A program made the position numbers and the translations under genes. Below, piece by piece: positions 26,779 through 35,488 of a DNA stretch of 64,000 nucleotides. The notes below the pieces were generated by a model, which saw only the letters and a program-made list of their open reading frames with translations, made no database searches and was not told where the DNA came from. Source of the DNA: Hanamia caeni (GTDB lineage Bacteria > Bacteroidota > Bacteroidia > Chitinophagales > Chitinophagaceae); NCBI RefSeq assembly GCF_003721595.1, contig NZ_RJJR01000002.1, forward strand, positions 496,001 through 560,000, given 5' to 3'. Numbering within the stretch: position 1 is the stretch's first letter; the number at the start of each line of letters is the position of its first letter.

Positions 26779-26823
26779 GCGCAGGTTAATAATAAAATAA
26801 TATAATAATAAAGTAATTAAGAT

Positions 26824-27633
26824 ATGGAACACTACAATATGAATCTCACTCTGAAAGTATGGCGCCAAAAAAACGCAGAGGCAAAAGGATATTTTGAAAC
26901 TTTTGAGGTAAAAGATATTTCTTCTGAAATGTCATTCCTCGAAATGTTTGATGTGCTCAATGAAAGATTGATTAGTGAAGGAAAAGACCCTATTGCCTTC
27001 GACAGCGATTGCCGCGAAGGAATTTGTGGAACCTGCAGCATGTATGTGGATGGTCGCGCACATGGCCCATGGCAAAAGAATACAGTTTGCCAGCTTCACA
27101 TGAGGGCTTACAAAGAAGGCGATACCATCGTCGTAGAACCCTGGCGGTCCGTGGCTTTTCCAGTTATAAAAGATTTGATGGTTGACAGAAAAGCATTTGA
27201 CAGGATTATCGAAGCCGGTGGGTACATTTCAGTTAATACAGGGAATGCCCCGGATGCCAACAATATATTAGTTGACAGGGCAAAATCCGATGAAGCATTC
27301 GATTCTGCCGCGTGCATCGGCTGTGGTGCCTGTGTGGCCGCTTGCCCCAATGGTTCTGCCATGTTATTTGTTGGAGCCAAAGTTTCTCAATTAGCACTTT
27401 TGCCACAAGGCCAGCCTGAAAGAATTTCAAGAGTATTGAATATGGTAGACCAGATGGATAAAGAAGGGTTTGGCAATTGTGGCAACATCTACAATTGTGA
27501 GGCAGAATGCCCCAAAGGAATTTCTGTAGAAAATATCGCCAGAATGAACCGCGAATATCTTGGTGCTTCGCTTTCTTCTAAAATACAGGAAAGGCCTGTG
27601 CGCATGGTAGATCCAATGAACGAGAAAGGATAA
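26824..27633 (+). CDS. sdhB: Succinate dehydrogenase iron-sulfur subunit
   Basis: 269 residues (243-250 if starting at Met6). The [2Fe-2S] domain has [16 protein letters not shown] with a further cysteine in NTVCQLH; the C-terminal domain has [14 protein letters not shown] and [16 protein letters not shown] for the [4Fe-4S] and [3Fe-4S] centres. It passes electrons from SdhA to the quinone site. Separated from sdhA by an insertion, so expression may depend on read-through or on a promoter in the AT-rich gap. Confidence 0.95.
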   Translation: MEHYNMNLTLKVWRQKNAEAKGYFETFEVKDISSEMSFLEMFDVLNERLISEGKDPIAFDSDCREGICGTCSMYVDGRAHGPWQKNTVCQLHMRAYKEGDTIVVEPWRSVAFPVIKDLMVDRKAFDRIIEAGGYISVNTGNAPDANNILVDRAKSDEAFDSAACIGCGACVAACPNGSAMLFVGAKVSQLALLPQGQPERISRVLNMVDQMDKEGFGNCGNIYNCEAECPKGISVENIARMNREYLGASLSSKIQERPVRMVDPMNEKG

Positions 27634-27798
27634 TATATGCATACACAGTAAAGCAATAAATAGATTAATTTTTTCTTCTGCTTTTTAAAGGTAAAATCCG
27701 GTAAAATATATAGAAAGACTCTTTTTTTACGTTAACCTTATCATCCGGGCAATTGCCTGAAATCCTTTAATTTTAAGGTTTGTAAAAAAATATGCTGC

Positions 27799-30700
27799 TT
27801 GAAACCAGTAACCTCCCTAATTTTTTTCATTTTCCTCTTTATCTGGATGAATGGTTTTTCGCAGCAAAACCCAGCTTCACTCAGTAACCTGAGAAGTAAA
27901 AAAATACCTGCTAGTGTAAGCCCGGTTATTCTCGATACAAACAGCATCATTCCCAACACGCTAATAGTCGCGGGCATTCCAGCCAATGCATACGAAATCG
28001 ATTATGTGAACGCCTCTTTAATTTGGAAATCGAAAAACCTCCCTGACAGCGTATTGATTTCTTACCGCGTTTTTCCTTATAAACTGAACGCCATAACGCA
28101 GCGTTTTAATTATGACAGCATTCGTTTCAATTTTGCTGCCGAAAAGCCATTCGTTCTCAAAAGCAATCAATTTGAAAATAAAATCATTGATTTTGGCAAC
28201 ATCAATTACAATGGAAGCTTTGGCCGCGGGATTACAATTGGTAACAACCAGGACGCGGTAGTAAGTTCTAATTTAAATCTACAACTGAATGGATTTATCG
28301 GCGACAGCCTTGAACTTACCGCAGCCATCAGCGATAACAATATTCCCATCCAGCCACAGGGAAATACGCAAAACATCAGGGATTTCGACCGTATTTTTTT
28401 GCAAATAAAAAAACATGGCTGGCAGGCCAGCTTTGGCGATATTGATATCAGGCAAAATCAAAACTATTTTCTTAATTTTTCCAAAAGATTACAAGGCGGT
28501 TCTTTCTCCACTATTAATTCCATCGGGAAAAACAGTACCAATTCTTTTTTGGCCAGCGGTGCTATTGCCAAAGGCAATTATATGAAAGATATCATAACGC
28601 CGCTTGAAGGAAACCAGGGGCCTTATAAACTTTATGGCGCAAATAACGAACTGTATTTTGCTGTATTGGCTGGCACCGAAAAAGTTTTTTTGGATGGCCA
28701 GTTGTTAACCCGCGGTGAAGACCGTGATTACATTATTGATTACAATACTGCCGAAATAACGTTTACCGTTAAACGCTTAATTACCAAAGACAGCCGCATA
28801 CAGGTAGAATTTGAATATTCCAACCAGAATTATTTGAATTCAATGATGTATGCCAACGATGAAATTAATATCAATAATAAGCTGAAATTCAGCATCGGCG
28901 CTTATTCCAATGCGGATGCGAAAAACTCTTCTATCAATCAATCGCTGACAACTCCGCAAAAACAATTTCTTTCACAAATTGGAAATCGTATTGACAGCGC
29001 AACCTATCCCAATGCAATGCCGGATACATTTTCTGTAAATAAAATTTTGTATAAAAGAACGGATACAATAATCAATGGCGTAAAAGATACCATCTATCAA
29101 TATTCGGCGAATCAAAAAGATTCATTATACAATCTTTCTTTTACCAATGTCGGCGCTGGCCGCGGAAACTATGTGCCTGTAAATGATGGCAATGCTAATG
29201 GAAGGGTTTTTAAATTTGTAGCCCCGCTAAACGGAGAAAAACAGGGGAGTTGGGAACCCGTAATTTTACTTGTGCCTCCTAAAAAGCATGACCTTGTATC
29301 CGTAGCGGCCCAATATTATTTTAATCCAAATTCTTCTCTTAAAATAGAAACGGCGCTTAGTAACTATGATGTAAATACTTTTTCAACAAAAGGAAATGAC
29401 GAAGGCAAGGGCGTAGCAGCAAAAGTGGATTATGCCATTCAGCATCCGCTGTTCAGAAATTTGAAAGAAGGAATCAGTTTTAAAGCAAATGTGGGTTATG
29501 AATATGTGCAGGATAAATTTAAGCCTTTGGAAACTTTACGGAATGTTGAATTTAACCGCGATTGGAGTTTGCCTTTTGATGCGCCTGCAGCCACAGAAAA
29601 TTTAATAACTGCTTCGCTTGAAATGAATGACTTGAAAAATAATTACCTGAGATATGGATTTACCAATTACCATCGAAGTGATGAATTTAATGGCGTAAGA
29701 AATGCGATTGAAAACAGGATGGTGATAAACGGATGGCATTTTGATAATAAATTCTATGTCACTAATATTAACAGCCCGGTTCAAACAGGTTCTTATATTA
29801 GGCCAACTGTAAATCTTTACCGTTCTTTTGAGCAACTTCAAAATATTCAAATCGGGGCCGCCTATGCTTCAGAAAATAATCAACAGCTTGCAAAAAGCTC
29901 AGATACATTAATGCCCATAAGCTTTGCTTTCAATTCCTGGCAGGTGTATGTCAAATCTTCTGAAAAAAAAATAAACAAGTGGGGCATCACCTATTCTACC
30001 CGGGAAAATAAAATTCCTTTGGGGAAAAATTTAATCAGCCAGGATGAAAGCCGGAACATGAATGTGATGACAGAGTTGATGAAAAATGAACACCGGCAGT
30101 TTCGGCTGAATGTTAGCTACCGTGAATTACAGGTAAACAATAAAAATTATTCAAATGAAAAAAGTGATAAAAGCCTTCTTGGCCGGGCCGAATATGCTAT
30201 GAATGAATGGAGGGGCTTGCTATCGGGAAATGTTTTGTACGAATTAGGCTCAGGCCAGGAACAAAAAAGGGAATACACTTATATTGAAGTGCCGGCCGGC
30301 CAGGGCTATTATACATGGAATGATTACAATGAAGATGGTATTCCGCAGTTAAACGAATTTGAAAGAGCCATGTACCAGGATCAAAAAAAATGGATCCGTG
30401 TATTGACGCCCACCAATGAATATGTAAAGGCAAATTACATTCAGTTCAATTACAATTTGAGCATTAATCCTGATAAGGTAATCGGGAAAGAAAAAGTGGG
30501 AAAATTAGTAAATTTCGTCAAGAGGTTCAGCAGTAATTCTACCTTACAAATCAACAAAAAAGAAATTTCAAACGGAGGTTTCGAATTTAATCCTTTTCAG
30601 AAAAACCTGGTGGATTCGTCTTTGATTTCTTTAACCTCCTTTTTAAGCAATTCAATTTATTTTAATCGCAAAGATCCGGTTTGGGGAATTGACGTAACCC

Positions 30701-31275
30701 ACAGGCTGAACAAAACCAAGTCGCTTTTGAATTATGGGTTTGAAAGTAATTCGCTTCGTGATCTTTCCATCCGCGCGCGATGGAATCTTTCTAAAAATAT
30801 AGCCACGGGCCTTATCAACAAATATATCCGCAACCAGTTAATCACGCCTTCTTTTACAAACAGAAATTACCGGGTAAATGAGATTTCGGCTGAGCCCACT
30901 ATCAGCTACATTTATAAAAGTGATTTTCGTGTAAGCCTAATTTATACTTATGATAAAAAGAAAAATTCGATGGGAGGTGCTGAATCTTCTTTGAATAATC
31001 AATTAGCGGCGGAAGTAAAATACAACGTGCTTTCAGACGGCACCATAAATGCAAGATTCTCTTTAAACAACATAAACTTTAAGGGCGATGCCAACAGCAC
31101 AGTGGGATATATTTTATTAAACGGCCTCATGCCGGGGAAAAATTACCTGTGGAATGTAGAATTGACAAAAAGGCTGGCGGGCAATATTGAATTGAATTTG
31201 CAATATGATGGTCGCAAGCCTTCCAAAAATTCGGTAATTCATACAGGAAGAGTTGCCATTCGCGCTATCTTTTAA
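27799..31275 (+). CDS. Large outer-membrane beta-barrel protein of unknown function
   Basis: 1158 residues. No ATG is available in frame near the start; TTG at 27799 gives the signal peptide KPVTSLIFFIFLFIWMNGFSQ. The N-terminal ~350 residues include FDRIFLQIKKHGWQASFGDIDIRQ and EDRDYIIDYNTAEITFTVKRLI, a segment like those in SprA-type surface proteins. Much of the remaining 800 residues has alternating aromatic/polar strands, and the protein ends in the strand VAIRAIF with a terminal Phe, as in outer-membrane beta-barrels. Its function is unknown; it may be a translocation or surface-assembly barrel. Separate from the sdh operon by 165 bases. Confidence 0.7.
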   Translation: MKPVTSLIFFIFLFIWMNGFSQQNPASLSNLRSKKIPASVSPVILDTNSIIPNTLIVAGIPANAYEIDYVNASLIWKSKNLPDSVLISYRVFPYKLNAITQRFNYDSIRFNFAAEKPFVLKSNQFENKIIDFGNINYNGSFGRGITIGNNQDAVVSSNLNLQLNGFIGDSLELTAAISDNNIPIQPQGNTQNIRDFDRIFLQIKKHGWQASFGDIDIRQNQNYFLNFSKRLQGGSFSTINSIGKNSTNSFLASGAIAKGNYMKDIITPLEGNQGPYKLYGANNELYFAVLAGTEKVFLDGQLLTRGEDRDYIIDYNTAEITFTVKRLITKDSRIQVEFEYSNQNYLNSMMYANDEININNKLKFSIGAYSNADAKNSSINQSLTTPQKQFLSQIGNRIDSATYPNAMPDTFSVNKILYKRTDTIINGVKDTIYQYSANQKDSLYNLSFTNVGAGRGNYVPVNDGNANGRVFKFVAPLNGEKQGSWEPVILLVPPKKHDLVSVAAQYYFNPNSSLKIETALSNYDVNTFSTKGNDEGKGVAAKVDYAIQHPLFRNLKEGISFKANVGYEYVQDKFKPLETLRNVEFNRDWSLPFDAPAATENLITASLEMNDLKNNYLRYGFTNYHRSDEFNGVRNAIENRMVINGWHFDNKFYVTNINSPVQTGSYIRPTVNLYRSFEQLQNIQIGAAYASENNQQLAKSSDTLMPISFAFNSWQVYVKSSEKKINKWGITYSTRENKIPLGKNLISQDESRNMNVMTELMKNEHRQFRLNVSYRELQVNNKNYSNEKSDKSLLGRAEYAMNEWRGLLSGNVLYELGSGQEQKREYTYIEVPAGQGYYTWNDYNEDGIPQLNEFERAMYQDQKKWIRVLTPTNEYVKANYIQFNYNLSINPDKVIGKEKVGKLVNFVKRFSSNSTLQINKKEISNGGFEFNPFQKNLVDSSLISLTSFLSNSIYFNRKDPVWGIDVTHRLNKTKSLLNYGFESNSLRDLSIRARWNLSKNIATGLINKYIRNQLITPSFTNRNYRVNEISAEPTISYIYKSDFRVSLIYTYDKKKNSMGGAESSLNNQLAAEVKYNVLSDGTINARFSLNNINFKGDANSTVGYILLNGLMPGKNYLWNVELTKRLAGNIELNLQYDGRKPSKNSVIHTGRVAIRAIF

Positions 31276-31306
31276 TGGCAGTAAACGAACAAATAATCGG
31301 AGTTTT

Positions 31307-31987
31307 TTATGCAAGAATATTGATGGTAAGCGCTATCATGATGGTATCAAAAACAAATGAGAGTATGCCATGTAAAAGAGCCATTCTCCTGAATCGCCGC
31401 GACGTAATCTGCACATCCGACACCTGGAAAGTCATCCCCAGCACAAAGGAATAATAAGCAAAATCAAGATAGTCCGGCAAAGTATCTCCGGGGAATTCAA
31501 GGCCGCCGGCATGGGTATTCGGCTCGGTTTCATGGTCACCATAAAATATGTGTGCATAGCGCAACGTAAAGCTGGTGTGAATCAAAAGCCACGAAAAAAT
31601 CATTGCTGCAACTGCGATGGGCAGTTCCCATGCAGCTTTTGATTCACTTTCTTTTTTAGTAACTATTAAAAGCAGCACTGTAAAAAAGCTGGCTAACGTG
31701 CAGATTAAAATGATGATAAAAATAACTGACTTGTTTGGGTCCTGCACTTTCGATTGAATTCTTATCTGCTTGGCTGAAGTAATAAAGAAAGTAATCCAGG
31801 TCATTATCAACAGGCATAAGCTAAACACATCCCATCCAATAATAACATGCGTAAGCACATCGATATTTTTGATTTCTACAATCAAATACACCGCAATGGC
31901 AATGCCCAGGCAAATGAACACTTTTTGAACAGAATTAATTTTTTCGAACGAAGGAACGGGAGGTTTGGAATATTTATTCTTGGCCAT
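31307..31987 (-). CDS. DUF1345 domain membrane protein
   Basis: 226 residues with six predicted membrane helices. The segment TLPDYLDFAYYSFVLGMTFQVSDVQITSRRFRRMALLHG is the DUF1345 signature. Function unknown. It converges with the large outer-membrane protein, 31 bases apart, and its upstream neighbour is a porin-like gene in the same orientation. Confidence 0.92.
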   Translation of the reverse strand: MAKNKYSKPPVPSFEKINSVQKVFICLGIAIAVYLIVEIKNIDVLTHVIIGWDVFSLCLLIMTWITFFITSAKQIRIQSKVQDPNKSVIFIIILICTLASFFTVLLLIVTKKESESKAAWELPIAVAAMIFSWLLIHTSFTLRYAHIFYGDHETEPNTHAGGLEFPGDTLPDYLDFAYYSFVLGMTFQVSDVQITSRRFRRMALLHGILSFVFDTIMIALTINILA

Positions 31988-32049
31988 GAAAACGCGTTAT
32001 TTCATCAAATGTAAAAACATTCTTAAAGTGAGATAGAAATAGTTTTTAT

Positions 32050-32086
32050 AAAAAAGCAGCCAGCAATTTTAATAATTGATGGCTGC
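32050..32086 (-). terminator. Rho-independent terminator after the porin-like gene
   Basis: GCAGCCAGCAATT (32056-32068) pairs with AATTGATGGCTGC (32074-32086), 12 of 13 positions, followed on the minus strand by TTTTTT. Confidence 0.85.
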
Positions 32087-32112
32087 TAAAGGCTAAAAAT
32101 TAAAATCTTTCT

Positions 32113-32697
32113 TTATTTTTTTGTATGTGAAAACTGATAAAAAATGTCAAACTGGAAAACGTTGCTCTTTACTTTCGCAGTCGCATTTTTATAAATATCG
32201 CTCATTCCAAAATTGTATCTCGCATCAAAGCCGAATCCCGACCGTAATAAATATCCTACTCCTACAGGAATTGAAAAACCTGCCGTATTCAGGTCGTCTT
32301 TGATATCAGTAGAAGTATTGTTGTTCTTATTTTTGGCGCTCATCAGTAAATTTAGCTGAGGGCCTGCTTCGAGCCTGAATCCATTATCAAACATATATTG
32401 GGCCAGCAGCGGAATATTTATAAATCCGATGTTGGTGGATACATCGTTATTGGCTTTGCTTTTTGCACCTTCAGCAGAATAATAAAGTTCCGGCTGAATA
32501 GCCCACGATTTATTTGCAGTATGGATATGCGCCAGTAAACCAACATTAAAACCGATTTTACTTTGCATATCAGAATTTGCGGGTGTCGAATTTAAAGAAG
32601 AAGCATTTAACCCTCCTTTTACTCCGAAATGAACGCCCTGCGATTTTGCGCTTATCATTAAAAATAAGGCGGCAATAAAAAAAATTGTCTTTTTCAT
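32113..32697 (-). CDS. Outer-membrane beta-barrel porin-like protein
   Basis: 194 residues from the ATG at 32697, which opens the signal peptide MKKTIFFIAALFLMISAKSQ; a longer frame upstream adds 17 residues before it and is rejected. Repeated amphipathic strands (HFGVKGGLNAS, FRLEAGPQLNLLM, FGFDARYNFGMSDIY) and a terminal FDIFYQFSH are typical of the PorT/OMP_b-brl family of small bacteroidete barrels. Substrate unknown. Confidence 0.8.
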   Translation of the reverse strand: MKKTIFFIAALFLMISAKSQGVHFGVKGGLNASSLNSTPANSDMQSKIGFNVGLLAHIHTANKSWAIQPELYYSAEGAKSKANNDVSTNIGFINIPLLAQYMFDNGFRLEAGPQLNLLMSAKNKNNNTSTDIKDDLNTAGFSIPVGVGYLLRSGFGFDARYNFGMSDIYKNATAKVKSNVFQFDIFYQFSHTKK

Positions 32698-32773
32698 AAA
32701 GGTACTTTTAAGGTTATTGTTAACTATAATGTCATAATAATTACTCACCCTTAAATCAAATCCCGTTCCTGTT

Positions 32774-32803
32774 TTTTAAAAATTATGAAACAGGCTATCT
32801 TTG
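32774..32803 (+). promoter_or_regulatory. Putative promoter of trhO
   Basis: TATCTTTG (32796-32803) matches TAnnTTTG exactly; TTTT at 32774-32777 lies 18 bases upstream where -33 is expected. The ATG is 67 bases downstream. Confidence 0.5.
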
Positions 32804-32870
32804 TGAATCATTTTACCGCCTTTTTTAAGGTCTGATTCATCCTGTAAATGTCTCAGATAAAACCGGGTAA

Positions 32871-33923
32871 ATGTTTATTATGGCTTTATTACACAATCGT
32901 GTTTCTCAAAAGGAACTCAAAAAGTTATTATATGAAGAAACGGAAAGCCGCATTACCGTTTCATTTTATAAATACGCTGCAATCCAAGACCCGCAAGCTT
33001 TTCGCGATGAGCTCTATAAAAATCTGAATGACCTGAAGGTTTTTGGGAGAATCTATGTTGCACACGAAGGCGTCAATGCACAGGCAAGCGTGCCTGCTTC
33101 CAACTTTGAAAAATTCAAAGAATATTTAAACACCATTTCTTTCTTAAAAGATATCCGGTTAAACGTAGCCGTAGATGATGATGGAAAAAGTTTTTGGGTA
33201 CTGAAGATAAAAGTGCGCAAAAAAATTGTGGCCGATGGAATAAGCGATCCGGGATTTGACATGAGTAAAAAGGGAAAGTATGTAGATGCGGATTCTTTTA
33301 ACCAACTCACTTCAGATCCTGAAACGATTGTGGTAGACATGCGCAATCATTATGAATTTGAAGTTGGGCATTTTCAAAATGCCATTGAAATCCCTTCTGA
33401 TACTTTCAGGCAGCAGCTCCCGATGGCCGTGAACCTGTTGGAAGAAAAGAAAGACAAAAATATCATCATGTACTGCACCGGTGGCATCCGCTGCGAAAAG
33501 GCAAGCGCTTACATGCTGCACAAAGGGTTTAAAAATGTGTACCACCTTGAAGGTGGAATTATCCAGTATGCCGCCAAAGTGAAGGAGCAAAAACTACCCA
33601 ATAAATTTTTAGGTAAAAATTTTGTATTTGATGGACGGCTTGGCGAAAAAATAGGTGATGAAATTATCAGCCATTGTCATCAATGTGGCGCTCCATGCGA
33701 TACGCACACCAATTGTGCAAATGAAGCGTGCCACCTTCTTTTTATTCAGTGTGAATCTTGCGCAAAAAAATATGAGGGCTGCTGCAGCGAAAAATGCAGG
33801 GCTGAAAACCAACTGCCGGAAGAAGAAAAAAAGCTAAACAGAAAGGGCAAAAAAAATGGGATGATGATATTTAATAAGTCGCGAAAAAGAATGGAAAACC
33901 TGATGGAAAATAAAAATTTTTGA
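32871..33923 (+). CDS. trhO: tRNA uridine(34) hydroxylase TrhO (YceA-type rhodanese)
   Basis: 350 residues. An N-terminal ferredoxin-like domain with [14 protein letters not shown] is followed by a rhodanese domain whose active cysteine is Cys202 in [11 protein letters not shown], and by a Cys-rich C-terminal segment ([30 protein letters not shown]) that may bind zinc. TrhO uses molecular oxygen and prephenate-independent chemistry to make ho5U34 in tRNA. Met1 or Met4 are both possible starts. Confidence 0.92.
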   Translation: MFIMALLHNRVSQKELKKLLYEETESRITVSFYKYAAIQDPQAFRDELYKNLNDLKVFGRIYVAHEGVNAQASVPASNFEKFKEYLNTISFLKDIRLNVAVDDDGKSFWVLKIKVRKKIVADGISDPGFDMSKKGKYVDADSFNQLTSDPETIVVDMRNHYEFEVGHFQNAIEIPSDTFRQQLPMAVNLLEEKKDKNIIMYCTGGIRCEKASAYMLHKGFKNVYHLEGGIIQYAAKVKEQKLPNKFLGKNFVFDGRLGEKIGDEIISHCHQCGAPCDTHTNCANEACHLLFIQCESCAKKYEGCCSEKCRAENQLPEEEKKLNRKGKKNGMMIFNKSRKRMENLMENKNF

Positions 33924-33963
33924 ATTAAACAGTTTATTAAATTGCATTCCAAAAACTACGTTT

Positions 33964-34611
33964 ATGAAAACTACAATTCTAATTTTTTCGCTTTTTTTCT
34001 TTGTGTCTCACACTTCATTTGCCCAATTTGAAGCCGCAAAACAAACCTATTCTGCGCCCAATTTAAAATCTGAAATTGAAAAGCAAAAGACAGTTGCCAT
34101 ATTGCCTTATGATGTGGCTATCGTGTATAAACGTGTTCCCAAACATTATGATTCGTCGGCTACTAAAAGCGAGGAGCAAAGTCTTAAGACAAATCTTCAA
34201 TCTTCTATGTATACCTATTTGCTGCGGAAAGCAGATAAATATACAGTAACCTTCCAGGATCCTACGCGAACAAATGCGCTGTTAAAAGCCAAAGGGGTTT
34301 ATGATCAATTGGATTTGCTTACCCAGGATTCAATTTGTAAAATTTTGGGTGTGGATGCGGTTATTAAGTGCAAATATGATTACGAAAAAACAGCTTCTGA
34401 GGGTGCCGCTATTGCCAAAACAGTTTTATTTGGAAGTCTCGGTAGCAAAACGGGAAGCGGCGCGCTAACGCTGCAAATTTACAATGGCGCCGATGGCAAT
34501 TTGCTGTGGCGTTTTTATAAAGCTATGAATGATGATGTAATGAGCTCAACCGATGAACTGATAACAAGGATGATGAAAAAAGTAGCAAGGAATTTCCCTT
34601 ACGAAAGATAA
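33964..34611 (+). CDS. Secreted protein with CsgG/TolB-N-like region, function unknown
   Basis: 215 residues with signal peptide MKTTILIFSLFFFVSHTSFAQ. The mature part begins with EKQKTVAILPYDVAIVYKRVP, then LKTNLQSSMYTYLL, LTQDSICKILGVDAVIKCKYDYE and ITLQIYNGADGNLLWRFYK-type strands, the order found in CsgG/TolB-N-related periplasmic or lipid-anchored proteins (rapid ILPF start, LGVDAVI, final strand with LLW). The resemblance is by motif only. There is no lipobox. Confidence 0.6.
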   Translation: MKTTILIFSLFFFVSHTSFAQFEAAKQTYSAPNLKSEIEKQKTVAILPYDVAIVYKRVPKHYDSSATKSEEQSLKTNLQSSMYTYLLRKADKYTVTFQDPTRTNALLKAKGVYDQLDLLTQDSICKILGVDAVIKCKYDYEKTASEGAAIAKTVLFGSLGSKTGSGALTLQIYNGADGNLLWRFYKAMNDDVMSSTDELITRMMKKVARNFPYER

Positions 34612-34628
34612 ATAAACAAATATTGCTC

Positions 34629-34664
34629 AAAAAAATCCTGGGTTGTTGCCGCAGGATTTTTTTT
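34629..34664 (+). terminator. Rho-independent terminator
   Basis: AAAAAATCCTG and CAGGATTTTTT form an 11-bp stem around GGTTGTTGCCG, followed by a T-run. Located 18 bases after the preceding stop codon. The symmetric A and T flanks would also act on the other strand. Confidence 0.85.
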
Positions 34665-34715
34665 GAAATGCACTTTAGGAAGTTTTAAAAAAGAACCCGG
34701 AGAACTTTAGTGTAG

Positions 34716-34749
34716 GCATGCAACTGCATGCGAAAATGTTTAAAACATT
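34716..34749. promoter_or_regulatory. Two adjacent perfect dyads upstream of the DUF6799 gene
   Basis: GCATGCA-AC-TGCATGC (34716-34731) is followed by AATGTTT-A-AAACATT (34735-34749). The gene start is 96 bases downstream, so they could bind a regulator or form mRNA stems. No binding factor is known. Confidence 0.4.
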
Positions 34750-34844
34750 CCACAAATATTCCTAATTAAAGGCAGGGATGCACTTTACGCCGGCGATGGT
34801 ATAGGTTTTGACGTATCTATCCTGAAACTTAAAAATTTTAAATT

Positions 34845-35225
34845 ATGAAAGCCATCAGTCTTTTTATTGTCGCTATTGCTTTTTGCTTTAGCGCCTCAGC
34901 CCAGGTAAGCAATGAAGCCACCCCTTCACAAAAGCATCATCAAAATATGCAATCAAACAATCACACTTATTACACGATGCAAGACGGTAAATTGATGATG
35001 AGCAACAATGGCACGATGAGCGCCGTAGACAATGATGTGACCCTAAGCAACGGAACCACCATTTCAACCACCGGAAAAGTGACCTGGAAAAGTGGGAAAA
35101 CTGAAAATCTGCAAAGCGGTCAAAGAATAGGAAGCAGTGGTAAAATTTGGGGCGAAAACCACAGTAAAGGAAAGATGCATATGCCGATGAAGCAACAAGG
35201 AAGCCGTGTAGATAGTACCCGGTAG
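34845..35225 (+). CDS. Small secreted protein with DUF6799-type repeats
   Basis: 126 residues with signal peptide MKAISLFIVAIAFCFSASAQ. The mature part carries HTYYTMQDGKLMMSNNGTMSAVDNDVTLSNGTTISTTGKVTWKSGKTENLQSGQRIGSSGKIW, the short beta-repeat pattern of DUF6799 proteins, which are abundant in Chitinophagaceae. The tail is rich in His, Met and Lys. Function unknown. Confidence 0.75.
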   Translation: MKAISLFIVAIAFCFSASAQVSNEATPSQKHHQNMQSNNHTYYTMQDGKLMMSNNGTMSAVDNDVTLSNGTTISTTGKVTWKSGKTENLQSGQRIGSSGKIWGENHSKGKMHMPMKQQGSRVDSTR

Positions 35226-35256
35226 AATGTTAGCTTTTTTAGTTAAAAATCTTTCT

Positions 35257-35288
35257 AGAGGCCGCTGTCGTGCGGTCTCTATTTTTTA
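35257..35288 (+). terminator. Rho-independent terminator after the DUF6799 gene
   Basis: AGAGGCCGC pairs with GCGGTCTCT (one G-T pair) around a 6-base loop, followed by ATTTTTTAT. Confidence 0.8.
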
Positions 35289-35488
35289 TAAAAGATTTTT
35301 TCCCGATTATAGATTCTGCAAGGATGGGTTACAATAAATCGCAGCATTAAAAAAAATGTTTATTTTCCTGCATTCCAAACTACTTTTGAAAAGTGTTCAC
35401 GCTTTACCTACGCTACAACATGTATGTGCAGTACGCCTGAACCATTTTTTTTACGCAAATTGAAATTCTTTTTAACAATGCCTGCATC

